DNA from: JBJFCE01 sp964437825
GTDB lineage: Bacteria; Bacillota; Clostridia; Lachnospirales; Lachnospiraceae
DNA: 64,000 nt
Assembly (NCBI GenBank): GCA_964437825.1
Contig: CAYTIH010000005.1
Location: 1-64,000, forward strand
Direction: 5' to 3'
This document shows positions 35,921-44,458 of this stretch, piece by piece (the first letter of the stretch is position 1; every line of letters starts with the position of its first letter). The position numbers and the translations under genes were made by a program. The notes under the pieces were generated by a model. That model ran no database searches and was not told the origin of the DNA. It worked only from the letters and a program-made list of their open reading frames with translations.

Positions 35921-37465
35921 ATGAATGAGAAACAGGATTTTACACAGGGAAGTATTCCGAAAAAAATGACGAAATTTATGTTCCCCATTTTGGGAGCATT
36001 GATTCTACAGGCAATGTATAGTGCGGTGGATTTACTGATTGTCGGTAAATTCGGTACTACCGCGGGGATATCTGGCGTCTCAACCGGAAGCAGTATTATG
36101 AATCTGGTTACATTTACGCTTTGTGCGCTAACCACAGGCGTGACGGTTTTGATCGGGCAATATCTTGGAGAAGGAAATCATGGCAGGCTCGGGATATTGA
36201 TTGGAAGTGCGATTTGTTTTTTTACGGTGCTGGCAATCGTACTTACGGTGATACTGGTGATTTGTGCCAGGCCGATTGCGATTCTCATGCAGGCGCCTGA
36301 AGAGGCGGTTACGCTTACCGCATTATATATACGGATCTGCAGCGCAGGATTTATTTTTGTTGTATTTTATAATTTTATCAGCAGTATTTTTCGTGGACTG
36401 GGCGATTCCAAGCTTCCGCTGATTTTCGTAACGATTGCATGCATTACCAATATTATCGGGGATCTGGTCTTGGTGGCAGGCTTACATATGAATGTGGCCG
36501 GTGCCGCAATTGCGACGATTGCAGCGCAGGCTGTCAGCGTGATTCTGTCTCTGGTGATTATCCGAAAAAAATCATTACCCTTTAGCATGAAAAAATCGGA
36601 TGTGCGTTTTTCGCCTGAGATCAGGAAATTTTTAACGGTAGGGGCGCCGCTGGCTCTGCAGGAGCTATTGACGAATCTGACATTTCTTGCCCTTTGTGCA
36701 TTTATTAACAGACTCGGTTTGGAGGCGTCCTCCGGCTACGGAATCGCGCAGAGAATTCAATCCTTTGTCATGTTGATTCCGTCAGCAATCATGCAGTCCA
36801 TGGCTTCCTTTGTCGCACAGAATGTCGGCGCCGGCAAGGAGGACCGTGCAAGAAATGCGATGAAATGCGGTATGGCCATCGGAAGCGGAATCGGTGTCGT
36901 GATTTTTTATTTCGCTTTTTTCCATGGGGATTTGCTGGCGTCTGCGTTTACAAATGATGAGCTTGTGATTCAGAAGGCATTTGAATATCTGCGAGGGTTT
37001 GCTCCGGAAGCGGTTGTCACCAGTATTTTGTTTAGCTACATGGGTTATTTTAACGGGCATTCCTGCTCCGTGTTTGTTATGCTGCAGGGGCTTGCACAGT
37101 CCTTCCTTGTGCGACTGCCCATGTCGTATCTCATGAGTATCCGTCCGAATGCCTCTTTAACAGGGGTCGGACTGGCAGCGCCGACGGCAACGAGCTTTGG
37201 AATTTTTCTATGCACAATTTATTATTTTCATCAGAAGAAAGGAAGGAAAGAAAAAACAGCTGCACCGGTAAAGCAAAAATATGACAGGGAAAATTACAGA
37301 CCGGTCATCCGCGCCAGCATATGTACGGGGGAGCAGGTAGCAGGCTTTACCAATGTGACAAACGGAAAATTTGAGGAGGTCATGCTGATTCAAAAGCCCT
37401 GTGATCTGGAATGCTTCCTGTCGGAATACGGATTGTCGATATCGGAAGTGAAAAAGGAATGGTAG
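35921..37465 (+). CDS. MATE-family efflux transporter with extra C-terminal domain
   Basis: A 514-residue protein. The first 440 residues are a MATE sodium- or proton-driven exporter with 12 helices; typical stretches are FMFPILGALILQAMYSAVDL near the start, GLGDSKLPLIFVTIACITNI, and the second-half ASSGYGIAQRIQSFVMLIP. After a basic linker (KKGRKEKT) a soluble domain of about 65 residues follows (PVIRASICTGEQVAGFTNVT, then FEEVMLIQKPCDLECFLSEY), which resembles a small stand-alone protein found in Lachnospiraceae. The fusion is thus unusual and its role unknown. It starts at ATG 35921 shortly after the hybrid kinase gene. Substrate not deducible. Confidence 0.9.
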   Translation: MNEKQDFTQGSIPKKMTKFMFPILGALILQAMYSAVDLLIVGKFGTTAGISGVSTGSSIMNLVTFTLCALTTGVTVLIGQYLGEGNHGRLGILIGSAICFFTVLAIVLTVILVICARPIAILMQAPEEAVTLTALYIRICSAGFIFVVFYNFISSIFRGLGDSKLPLIFVTIACITNIIGDLVLVAGLHMNVAGAAIATIAAQAVSVILSLVIIRKKSLPFSMKKSDVRFSPEIRKFLTVGAPLALQELLTNLTFLALCAFINRLGLEASSGYGIAQRIQSFVMLIPSAIMQSMASFVAQNVGAGKEDRARNAMKCGMAIGSGIGVVIFYFAFFHGDLLASAFTNDELVIQKAFEYLRGFAPEAVVTSILFSYMGYFNGHSCSVFVMLQGLAQSFLVRLPMSYLMSIRPNASLTGVGLAAPTATSFGIFLCTIYYFHQKKGRKEKTAAPVKQKYDRENYRPVIRASICTGEQVAGFTNVTNGKFEEVMLIQKPCDLECFLSEYGLSISEVKKEW

Positions 37466-37773
37466 AGGAGGAGCATGACATTTTGCACAATGTAAAAAGA
37501 TTTTTTTTGCGGCAAATTCACCAAAGATTGTGCGGTATGCTCAAAAATTTCTTACAAAAATCTGCTTTTAATGTTAAAATAGCTACAATAAGAAGTCAGC
37601 TCATAGAGGTAATTTACATGAATTAAGAGGATTGTTTCATTCAAATTTACTGAATGCAGCAATTCTTTTTTATATCATAGGAAATACCCTGCTTTTCTGA
37701 ATAAAGGATATTAACGCAAAGCGGCGTTGATATATATCGGAAATATCAAATTAAGACAAGGAAGGTAAGTATT
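37466..37773 (+). promoter_or_regulatory. 308-base intergenic region with promoter
   Basis: No gene is supported. A promoter with TTACAA (37552-37557), a 17-base spacer and TAAAAT (37575-37580) drives the small gene at 37774. A fragment of repeat family D (TTATATCATAGGAAA) lies at 37670-37684. Confidence 0.6.
37670..37685. repeat. single arm of repeat family D
   Basis: TTATATCATAGGAAA is identical to one terminal arm of the palindromic element at 55868-55936. The opposite arm is not present here. Confidence 0.5.
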
Positions 37774-38013
37774 ATGAAACGAGTAAAAGCAGCATGTATC
37801 ACACAGACCCTTCATTTTTTACTTAAGGAGGATGCGCCAAGTGATTATGCAAAACAGCTGGTGGAGGAAGAAGTAAAGAAGTACAAAGCCGGACTGGATA
37901 AATCCGGAACCCGGTACAGAATTCTATCCGAGGAAAAACAACAGGACGGTTCCGTCGTGATCGAGATTAAGAAACAGTATAATACTTCTCCGGTTGGAAG
38001 TTATTTGGATTAA
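37774..38013 (+). CDS. small conserved-looking hypothetical protein
   Basis: A 79-residue soluble protein. It combines a helical N-terminal half (QTLHFLLKEDAPSDYAKQLV, EEEVKKYKAGL) and a short beta-hairpin-like end (TRYRILSEEKQQDGSVVIEI). GGAAGGTAAG precedes ATG 37774 and a terminator follows at 38022, so it is an independent transcript. Family not recognised; coding character is supported by promoter, ribosome site and terminator. Confidence 0.7.
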   Translation: MKRVKAACITQTLHFLLKEDAPSDYAKQLVEEEVKKYKAGLDKSGTRYRILSEEKQQDGSVVIEIKKQYNTSPVGSYLD

Positions 38014-38021
38014 TGAAAGAG

Positions 38022-38074
38022 AAACATGCGTATCCTTTGAAAGGTTTTATCGTTTCAGGGGATACGCATGTTTT
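38022..38074 (+). terminator. rho-independent terminator
   Basis: AACATGCGTATCC pairs with GGATACGCATGTT around a loop of about 25 bases, followed by TTTT. It closes the small gene at 37774. Confidence 0.75.
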
Positions 38075-38203
38075 GTGGTCAGCCGACGTATTTACGGATC
38101 GGGATATCCTTGTTATTGAATTTCACACAAAGAAATATTATAGTAGAGATATATCAGATAGAAGAATCGCAAACAAAATATAACGATAGAAAGGGAGACA
38201 TCC

Positions 38204-39040
38204 ATGTACCGGTTTACAAGTGATTGCCTGATAGGCATTCGTGAAATAGACGAAGAACATCAAGGATTGTTTCGTCTGATTAATGAAATTCAGGAATTGT
38301 TGGAAAAACCGTCCGATTCTGAAAATATTGACAAGGATTTGGTGGCAAAAAATCTGATTGTGAAGCTCAGGGAATATGCGTTAACGCATTTTGCGCATGA
38401 AGAAGCGTATATGGAAAAAATTCATGATCCTGAGCTTGAAAGGCAGAAAAAAGAACACTTACAGTTTGCAGAGAAAATAAACAGTTATCAGGTGGATTCG
38501 ATCACACAGGAGGAGGGAAGACAAATCACTGCACAGCTGCTGGAATATCTGGTGCGGTGGTTATACCGCCATATTTTGAGCAGCGATATGATGATCGGAA
38601 AACTGGCGCCTGCAGGGGAAAATGAAGATGCCTTTACCTTTACGGACCGGTATAAAACAGGCATCGACTTTGTAGATATGGAGCACCGGAAGCTGTTCGA
38701 GATCATCAGAGAAACCAATCGCGTGATTCATGCGGAGCTCCTGCATGATAAATATGATGAGATCGCCCGCATTTTAGAGGAATTGAGAGATTATACGATA
38801 CTTCATTTCCATGATGAAGAAGAATATATGGAGCGTATTTCTTATGATATGCTGGATGCCCAGCGCAGGGCGCATCAGGCGTTTGTGGACAGATTGAATG
38901 AAATCGATATGGATGATATGGACGATCATCAGCAGGCATATCTGGAAGAATTGATTGAATTTCTGCTGGGGTGGCTGTCAAATCATATCCTGAAAATGGA
39001 TAAGCTGATTCCGGTTCAGGAAGAGCAGAACCGGGAATGA
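38204..39040 (+). CDS. tandem bacteriohemerythrin
   Basis: A 278-residue cytoplasmic protein with two hemerythrin domains. Domain 1 (about 5-130) has IREIDEEHQGLFRLINEI, HFAHEEAYMEKI, KEHLQFAEKI and a late RHILSSD; domain 2 (about 140-270) has IDFVDMEHRKLFEIIRETN, HFHDEEEYMERI, RRAHQAFVDRL and SNHILKMDK. The His/Glu/Asp set of a di-iron centre is present in each half. Hemerythrins bind oxygen reversibly and may store, sense or remove oxygen in anaerobes. Two domains in a row are less common than one. AAAGGGAGA precedes ATG 38204; no partner gene such as a methyl-accepting protein lies near. Confidence 0.9.
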   Translation: MYRFTSDCLIGIREIDEEHQGLFRLINEIQELLEKPSDSENIDKDLVAKNLIVKLREYALTHFAHEEAYMEKIHDPELERQKKEHLQFAEKINSYQVDSITQEEGRQITAQLLEYLVRWLYRHILSSDMMIGKLAPAGENEDAFTFTDRYKTGIDFVDMEHRKLFEIIRETNRVIHAELLHDKYDEIARILEELRDYTILHFHDEEEYMERISYDMLDAQRRAHQAFVDRLNEIDMDDMDDHQQAYLEELIEFLLGWLSNHILKMDKLIPVQEEQNRE

Positions 39041-39128
39041 AAGAAAGGCATGACGCCCGGATATCGTTGATATAAAATGGTGACTGCGGGGAAAGAAACA
39101 ATATGATCGTTGAAAAGGAGAAGGCAAA

Positions 39129-39374
39129 ATGGGATTTTTAATTAATTTGGCAATATCACTCATCATAGGAGGAATCTGCGGCTGCGCAGCAGGAAAAATC
39201 ATGAACAGCAGCGGAAGTATGCAGCGGAATGTAATTCTCGGTGTCATCGGAGGTATCGTCGGAGGACTGGTTCTGGGAATTCTGGGATTTCGTGTCTCCA
39301 ACATCATCGGAAGCCTGATTTCCGGCATTCTGGGTTCCTGTATTGTGATTTGGATTGCTCAGAAGCTATCATAA
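39129..39374 (+). CDS. GlsB/YeaQ/YmgE family membrane protein
   Basis: An 81-residue protein with three hydrophobic, glycine-rich helices (FLINLAISLIIGGICGCAAG, VILGVIGGIVGGLVLGILGF, IIGSLISGILGSCIVIWIAQ). This is the transglycosylase-associated/GlsB stress-response membrane family; its molecular role is not settled. AAAAGGAGAA precedes the ATG. It stands alone between hemerythrin and NagA genes. Confidence 0.87.
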   Translation: MGFLINLAISLIIGGICGCAAGKIMNSSGSMQRNVILGVIGGIVGGLVLGILGFRVSNIIGSLISGILGSCIVIWIAQKLS

Positions 39375-39512
39375 GGAAAATCGGAAAAATCTTAAATAAG
39401 CAATTGCCTAAAAATAAAGACATAGTTCCCGCTTCCGTTTTACAGCTGCATAACGACGTGACGCTTGTCGGAGACGAAACTGCGTTACAGAAGATCTTAT
39501 AAGGAGGAATGC

Positions 39513-40697
39513 ATGCGTATTCAAAACGGAATGGTGTTTCATTCAGAGAAAGGGTTTCAAAAGGCGGACCTTGAGATTCGGGACGGAATTCTGAGCGGAA
39601 TCATGACCGGAACTTTCGGTTCCCAAACCGATGAAGCCCGGACGAGGCAAAAGCAGGCAGAAGATTCCAAACGCCAAACGGCGGATGGGGAAACGCAGGA
39701 GGATGTCCTGGATGCCTCCGGTTGTTATGTACTTCCGGGGCTTGTGGATGTGCATTTTCACGGATGTGCGGGACATGATTTTTGTGAAGGAACGGCTGAA
39801 GCGGTTTCTGTCATTGAACAATACGAATTAAGTCATGGCATTACCACGATCTGCCCGGCGACAATGACCCTGCCGGAGGAGAGACTTATCAAAATCTGTA
39901 AGACGGCATCGGCCTTTGGCGGTGATTGTCTGAAAGGAATCAATCTGGAAGGACCTTTTCTGTCGGCTGCCAAAAAAGGAGCGCAAAACGGCGCATATCT
40001 GCAGAACCCGGACAGTGCGATGCTCCGCAGACTGAATAAGGCTTCAGGTGGAATGGTAAAGCTGGTTTCCATTGCGCCGGAGCTTCCGGGTGCGATGGAA
40101 TGCATCAGGGAGTGCGGCAGGGAATTTCAGTTTTCGGTGGCTCATACACAGGCAGATTATCAAACCGCGGCGGAGGCGATGAAGCTTGGGGCGAAGCATG
40201 TGACGCATCTGTTTAATGCAATGCCGGCATTTACGCATAGGGCGCCCGGAGTCGTTGGCGCTGCATTTGATTATCATGCGGACGTAGAGCTGATTTGCGA
40301 CGGGATCCATATCGATCCCTGTGTGGTCAGAGCGGTATTTCAGCTGTTTGGGGATGATCAGGTGGTGCTGATCAGCGACAGTATGATGGCAGCGGGCATG
40401 GAAGACGGGGAATATGAGCTTGGCGGTCAGCCTGTGAAGGTCAGGGGAAATCTGGCAACGCTTGCCGACGGAACGCTTGCGGGAAGTGCGACAAATCTGT
40501 ATGATTGCATGGTGACGGCGATTCGTCTTGGAATAGACCCGGTGTCGGCTGTGAAGGCCGCATCCTGTAATCCGGCCAGAACGATAGGACTTGCAGCGGA
40601 GCGCGGCGACATCCGGGAGGGAATGCCTGCGGATCTGCTGATCGCGGATCAGAACTGGAAACTGCAAAAGGTAATAAAGCGGGGACGGATTGTGTGA
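39513..40697 (+). CDS. nagA: N-acetylglucosamine-6-phosphate deacetylase
   Basis: A 394-residue amidohydrolase that removes acetate from GlcNAc-6-phosphate in amino sugar use and cell-wall recycling. Metal and active-site motifs are visible: DVHFHGCAGHDF, NLEGPFLS, the His of VAHTQADY, THLFNAMPAFTHRAPG and the catalytic Asp in LISDSMMAAG. An insertion rich in Gln/Arg/Lys lies at about residues 35-65, before the DASGCYVLPGLVD strand, making the N-terminal part longer than usual. AAGGAGG decides ATG 39513 over an in-frame start at 39465. nagB is not in the window. The next gene lies 45 bases downstream. Confidence 0.93.
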   Translation: MRIQNGMVFHSEKGFQKADLEIRDGILSGIMTGTFGSQTDEARTRQKQAEDSKRQTADGETQEDVLDASGCYVLPGLVDVHFHGCAGHDFCEGTAEAVSVIEQYELSHGITTICPATMTLPEERLIKICKTASAFGGDCLKGINLEGPFLSAAKKGAQNGAYLQNPDSAMLRRLNKASGGMVKLVSIAPELPGAMECIRECGREFQFSVAHTQADYQTAAEAMKLGAKHVTHLFNAMPAFTHRAPGVVGAAFDYHADVELICDGIHIDPCVVRAVFQLFGDDQVVLISDSMMAAGMEDGEYELGGQPVKVRGNLATLADGTLAGSATNLYDCMVTAIRLGIDPVSAVKAASCNPARTIGLAAERGDIREGMPADLLIADQNWKLQKVIKRGRIV

Positions 40698-40742
40698 TTT
40701 TGAGATAGCAGCGGAGTACCCTGCAGGAAAGGAAAACGGATT

Positions 40743-41576
40743 GTGGCTATTTTTTTAGTGGATCTTGAAAATACGGGATTGGCGGGGCTTTCGGGAATAG
40801 ACAGGCTCTCCGAAAAAAATAAAGTGATCATCTTTTACGGAACCAGAACGGGGTCAATTGCTTTTGATAAGCATGTGGAGCTTTCTTCCATGCGCACGCC
40901 CATTCTCTACAAAAAGACTGAAAAAACCGGGAAAAATTATCTGGATTTTCAATTGTCGACTTACCTTGGCTACCTGATCGGTACCGGGGAGGCATGCAGC
41001 TTTTATATCATCAGCAGGGATACCGGGTATGACAGTGTGATTGATTTCTGGAAGAAGCAGTGTCCGGAGGTAAAGATAAAGCGTCAGGGACAGATTTGCC
41101 GGGAGACGGAGCAAAACGCCAAAACGGAAAAGGTACATGCGTTACCGGAAGAAGCCGCTGTTGCGCAGGCAGCTTTGGCAGATGTTATGACCGCAGCGGA
41201 ATCAAAAAGCCCGCAGGAGGGTAATGGCGGACAGGCAGAAGCACAGAAAGAGCTGAAAGAGGAACTGCAGGCGGGCAAGGAAGAAAAAAGAGAAAAACCG
41301 AAGGCAGAGGCGAAAAAGTCCAAAAAGGGAAAATCGGAAGAGGAAAAAGGCGCTAAAAAACTGCCTGAAGGTGTCAAGAAAAAGATTCGAAAGGCCGTGG
41401 AGGAAGAAAATCTAAAGGGCGGAAGTTATACAAAATTGTATGAATATATGCAGGAATGTACGGATAAGCAAAAGCTGAATACGGCTCTCGTAAAGGCGTT
41501 TCAGCAGGAAAAAGGAAATCGGCTTTATAAGCAGATTTTGGATGTTTTTCTGGAATACCATACTTTGGCAAGATAG
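40743..41576 (+). CDS. PIN-like/NYN-type protein with charged tail
   Basis: A 277-residue protein starting with GTG at 40743. Residues 1-115 look like a PIN/NYN-type nuclease fold (AIFLVDLENTGLAG with the first acidic site, IIFYG, KNYLDFQLSTYLGY with an acidic pair and IISRDTGYDSVIDFW with the last Asp). About 90 residues of low complexity rich in Ala, Glu and Lys follow (EEKREKPKAEAKKSKK), and a helical end resembles a small binding domain. PIN-like proteins are often RNases, with RNA as the likely substrate here, but catalysis is not proven. It follows nagA by 45 bases, probably by chance. Confidence 0.75.
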   Translation: MAIFLVDLENTGLAGLSGIDRLSEKNKVIIFYGTRTGSIAFDKHVELSSMRTPILYKKTEKTGKNYLDFQLSTYLGYLIGTGEACSFYIISRDTGYDSVIDFWKKQCPEVKIKRQGQICRETEQNAKTEKVHALPEEAAVAQAALADVMTAAESKSPQEGNGGQAEAQKELKEELQAGKEEKREKPKAEAKKSKKGKSEEEKGAKKLPEGVKKKIRKAVEEENLKGGSYTKLYEYMQECTDKQKLNTALVKAFQQEKGNRLYKQILDVFLEYHTLAR

Positions 41577-41635
41577 GAAATTCACACGTCGGAACGGAGT
41601 ACGGACCGGTATCTTTGATTAGGAAACGGAGAGCT

Positions 41636-42181
41636 ATGAGGATTTGTGTTTATGGTGCGGCAATGGAGGAGATTGCGCAGCAGTATAAAACGAAAACCGA
41701 AGAATTTGGAAGATGTCTTGTGATGCGCGGACACAGTCTGGTCTATGGCGGAGGGGCAAAAGGCCTGATGGGAGCTGCGGCCAGAGGCGTAAAGGAAAAG
41801 GGCGGATATATTGTAGGAATCGCGCCTTCCTTTTTTGATGTGGACGGAGAACTGTTTGAGGACTGCGACGAGTTTTTGTATCCGGATACCATGCGGGAAA
41901 GAAAGCGGCTTTTGGAAGAAAAAAGTGACGCATTTGTCATATTGCCGGGTGGAATAGGTACGTTTGACGAATTTTTTGAAACGTTGGTGCTGCGTTCACT
42001 CGGCAGATTGAAAAAGCCAATCGCAGTATACAATATCGATCATTATTATGATGCTTTGCAGCAGATGATGGAGCATTCCGTAAAGGCAGGATTTGTGCCG
42101 CCGGACCGGATGGAAATGTATAAGTGTTTTGATGATGCGCAGCGTTTGCTCCGGTATCTGGAACAGGGGCTGTCCCTTTAG
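41636..42181 (+). CDS. LOG-family protein (nucleoside 5'-monophosphate phosphoribohydrolase type)
   Basis: A 181-residue Rossmann-like protein with the two LOG motifs: VYGGGAKGLMGAAARG and PGGIGTFDEFFE. LOG enzymes cleave nucleoside monophosphates (for example cytokinin-type or AMP) into base and ribose 5-phosphate. The arginine and glutamate needed for catalysis are in RERKRLLEEKSDAFVILPGG and the second motif. ATG 41636 is chosen because the fold begins directly with RICVYGAA and GGAAACGGAGAG is upstream. It converges with the YggS-like gene (43 bases apart). Confidence 0.9.
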   Translation: MRICVYGAAMEEIAQQYKTKTEEFGRCLVMRGHSLVYGGGAKGLMGAAARGVKEKGGYIVGIAPSFFDVDGELFEDCDEFLYPDTMRERKRLLEEKSDAFVILPGGIGTFDEFFETLVLRSLGRLKKPIAVYNIDHYYDALQQMMEHSVKAGFVPPDRMEMYKCFDDAQRLLRYLEQGLSL

Positions 42182-42224
42182 CGATACGCACAGGAAGCGC
42201 AGGACGCTCCCGTATCCGGCCGGA

Positions 42225-42983
42225 TCAATGAGATTCGGGATTTTGCAATTCATGATATTCTCTTTCCCCAAAGATTCCGGTGCCGACACGTACCATGGCA
42301 GCGCCTTCTTCTGCGGCAACGGTATAATCACAGGTCATTCCCATGGAAAGGGTATCAAAAGCATCGATATAGTTCTGAAGTGCACTGTTTTCGGACAGTG
42401 CTTTTTTTACGTCTTCAAACAGGGTATGAAGATGCCGGAAATGGATTCGGTTGCTTTCTGGATTTTCCGTATAAGGCGCGGAGGTCATAAAGCCGCGCAC
42501 CCGCAGATGGGGGCAGCTTTGCATCAGGGAGATGGCAGCCTCCTTGGCCTCGGGGGCAGTAAAGCCCCATTTGGACGTTTCCTGTGCAATATTGACTTCC
42601 AGAAGGATATCCATAACCAGGTTCCTTTTAGCTGCCTCCGATTCAATCTGTTCAGCCAGGCGCAGAGAATCCACGGAGTGAATCATGGCAACCTTATCTA
42701 TAATGTATTTTACTTTATTGCGCTGTAAATGACCGATCATATGCCAGCTGATTTTTCGGGCCGCTTCAGGATGCTCAGTTTGCATTTCCTCATATTTCCG
42801 GACAAGCTCCTGCACGTAATTCTCGCCGAAGATAAGCTGTCCCTGCTCCACACATTCCATGATCATGGAAAGCGGTTTTGTTTTACTGACTGCGATCAGC
42901 GTCACCCCGGACGGCATACGGCCGGCCTTTTCACAGGCAGTATTGATATTTTCCTTTACGCGGATAAGATTTTCTTTTATCAT
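42225..42983 (-). CDS. YggS/PLPBP-family pyridoxal phosphate homeostasis protein
   Basis: A 252-residue PLP-binding barrel protein. The PLP Lys lies in LIAVSKTKPLSM, with further family motifs FGENYVQELVRKY, WHMIGHLQRNKVKYI, HSVDSLRLA, VNIAQETSKWGF, RGFMTSAPYTENP and LSMGMTCDYTVA. Family members bind PLP and buffer its level; no enzyme activity is known. AAGGAC before ATG 42983 fits a ribosome site. In many Firmicutes this gene sits by sepF and division genes; here it stands alone on the reverse strand. Confidence 0.93.
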   Translation of the reverse strand: MIKENLIRVKENINTACEKAGRMPSGVTLIAVSKTKPLSMIMECVEQGQLIFGENYVQELVRKYEEMQTEHPEAARKISWHMIGHLQRNKVKYIIDKVAMIHSVDSLRLAEQIESEAAKRNLVMDILLEVNIAQETSKWGFTAPEAKEAAISLMQSCPHLRVRGFMTSAPYTENPESNRIHFRHLHTLFEDVKKALSENSALQNYIDAFDTLSMGMTCDYTVAAEEGAAMVRVGTGIFGEREYHELQNPESH

Positions 42984-43087
42984 GATAAGTCCTTTTCGAT
43001 GAAAAATGATAGGTCGTTTGGTAACTTCATTTTATGATACTTTAGCAGACCGGGCAAGTATATTTTAAGGCATGACGGAATGGGGAT

Positions 43088-43230
43088 TAGTGTGAAAAAT
43101 CACATTGATATGCTGATTTTTCACACAGCTATTTGTGCAGGAGCGTCACAAATAGCCCTGATGGCAGACGGGAAACCGCTTTCGCGGATTTCCCGCCGCC
43201 CCGTTGCTGACGCTCCGGAATGGGGATTAA
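43088..43230 (+). repeat. structured dispersed repeat, family A, copy 2
   Basis: Second copy of the element at 12921. Pairing arms: GTGTGAAAAATCA with TGATTTTTCACAC; GCTATTTGTG with CACAAATAGC; GGGAAACCGC with GCGGATTTCCC; loop GGAGCGTC with GACGCTCC near the 3' end. Stem bases differ from copy 1 in compensating pairs (GAGAAA/TTTCTC there, GGGAAA/TTTCCC here). GGAATGGGGATTA occurs at both borders. No gene begins directly after it; the next starts at 43446. Confidence 0.85.
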
Positions 43231-43445
43231 AATGAAAATGTCTCTTTTTTATTAATGATAAACGTTTAGGGGTGAATCCGGTGGCTGATATCCGGTAGTA
43301 ATTTTCGAGGATATATGCTATAATAAATATAAATATGCGGATATGGTATGCTTGCTGCAGGCATATCATATAACATTTTGACAGGTAGTCGCAACATTAC
43401 ATTATTGCAGAAAGGTAAAATCTTACGTTAAACTAGGAGGGAAAT

Positions 43446-44366
43446 ATGGAGAAACCAGCATTAGTGATCCTGGCAGCAGGAATGGGGAGCAGATACGGGG
43501 GCTTAAAGCAGATTGATCCCATTGATAAGCATGGAAATAAGATTATTGATTTTTCCATTTATGATGCGATCAGAGCCGGATTTAAAAAGGTTGTTTTCAT
43601 TATCAAGAGAGAAAACGAGCAGGATTTCAGAAGCTGCATCGGTGATACTGTCAGTAAATATGTCGATGTGGAATATGTATTTCAGGAGCTTACCAATGTG
43701 CCGGAGGGCTTTGTGATTCCGGAAGGGCGTGTAAAGCCGTGGGGGACGGCGCACGCGATTGCATGCTGTAAGGATGTGATTCACGGGCCGTTTGCGGTAA
43801 TTAATTCAGATGATTATTACGGACAGAGCGCGTTCCGGACCTTGTACGATTTTCTGACTACTCATGAGGATGATAACAAGTATCGTTATGCCATGGTCGG
43901 ATATGAGCTTGGCAACACTTTGACAGATAACGGATATGTAGCAAGAGGCTGCTGTATTACGGACCAGAACGGATTTTTGGTTAATATTGCTGAGAGAACT
44001 CATATTATGAAAATGAACGGCGGCGCCGCATATACCGAGGATGAGGGAAAAACTTATGTTCCGGTTCCGCTGGAAACGCTTGTTTCTATGAATATGTGGG
44101 GATTTACGCCGAGTATTATGCAGGAGCTGGAGCTTGCGCTTGATAGGTTTTTTGCAAATGAGGTTGCAGAGAATCCGTTAAAATCCGAATGCTTCCTGCC
44201 GATTGAGGTGGATAAACTGCTGCAGGCAGGGAAAGCCACTGTGGAAGTATTATCATCCAAGGATAAATGGTTTGGCGTTACCTATAAGGAAGATAAACCG
44301 TTTGTTGTGGAATCCATACAGAACCTGAAGGATCAGGGTGTATATCCGGAGAAACTGTGGGAATAA
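43446..44366 (+). CDS. sugar-phosphate nucleotidyltransferase
   Basis: A 306-residue NTP-transferase. The nucleotide-binding start is VILAAGMGSRYGGLKQIDPI, with further hints of the fold in FAVINSDDYYG (metal-binding Asp) and a late KWFGVTYKEDKPFV. It would join a sugar phosphate to a nucleotide, with UTP or dTTP in most relatives. TAGGAGGG precedes the ATG. galE follows 92 bases downstream, so both may serve nucleotide-sugar supply for envelope glycans. The sequence differs enough from standard GalU/RmlA that the substrate is left open. Confidence 0.85.
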   Translation: MEKPALVILAAGMGSRYGGLKQIDPIDKHGNKIIDFSIYDAIRAGFKKVVFIIKRENEQDFRSCIGDTVSKYVDVEYVFQELTNVPEGFVIPEGRVKPWGTAHAIACCKDVIHGPFAVINSDDYYGQSAFRTLYDFLTTHEDDNKYRYAMVGYELGNTLTDNGYVARGCCITDQNGFLVNIAERTHIMKMNGGAAYTEDEGKTYVPVPLETLVSMNMWGFTPSIMQELELALDRFFANEVAENPLKSECFLPIEVDKLLQAGKATVEVLSSKDKWFGVTYKEDKPFVVESIQNLKDQGVYPEKLWE

Positions 44367-44458
44367 CGGACTCCTTGTAAGGCGTCTGTTTCACAAAGAC
44401 CTGCAAACAGGTCAGAATCGGAGCACCCGCCCATTCAAAATATAAGGAGGATATAAAG

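Noticed and set aside
39396..39480. Another family B repeat before nagA
   Set aside because: Only about ten bases (GCAATTGCCT) match the terminal arm and no opposite arm was found.
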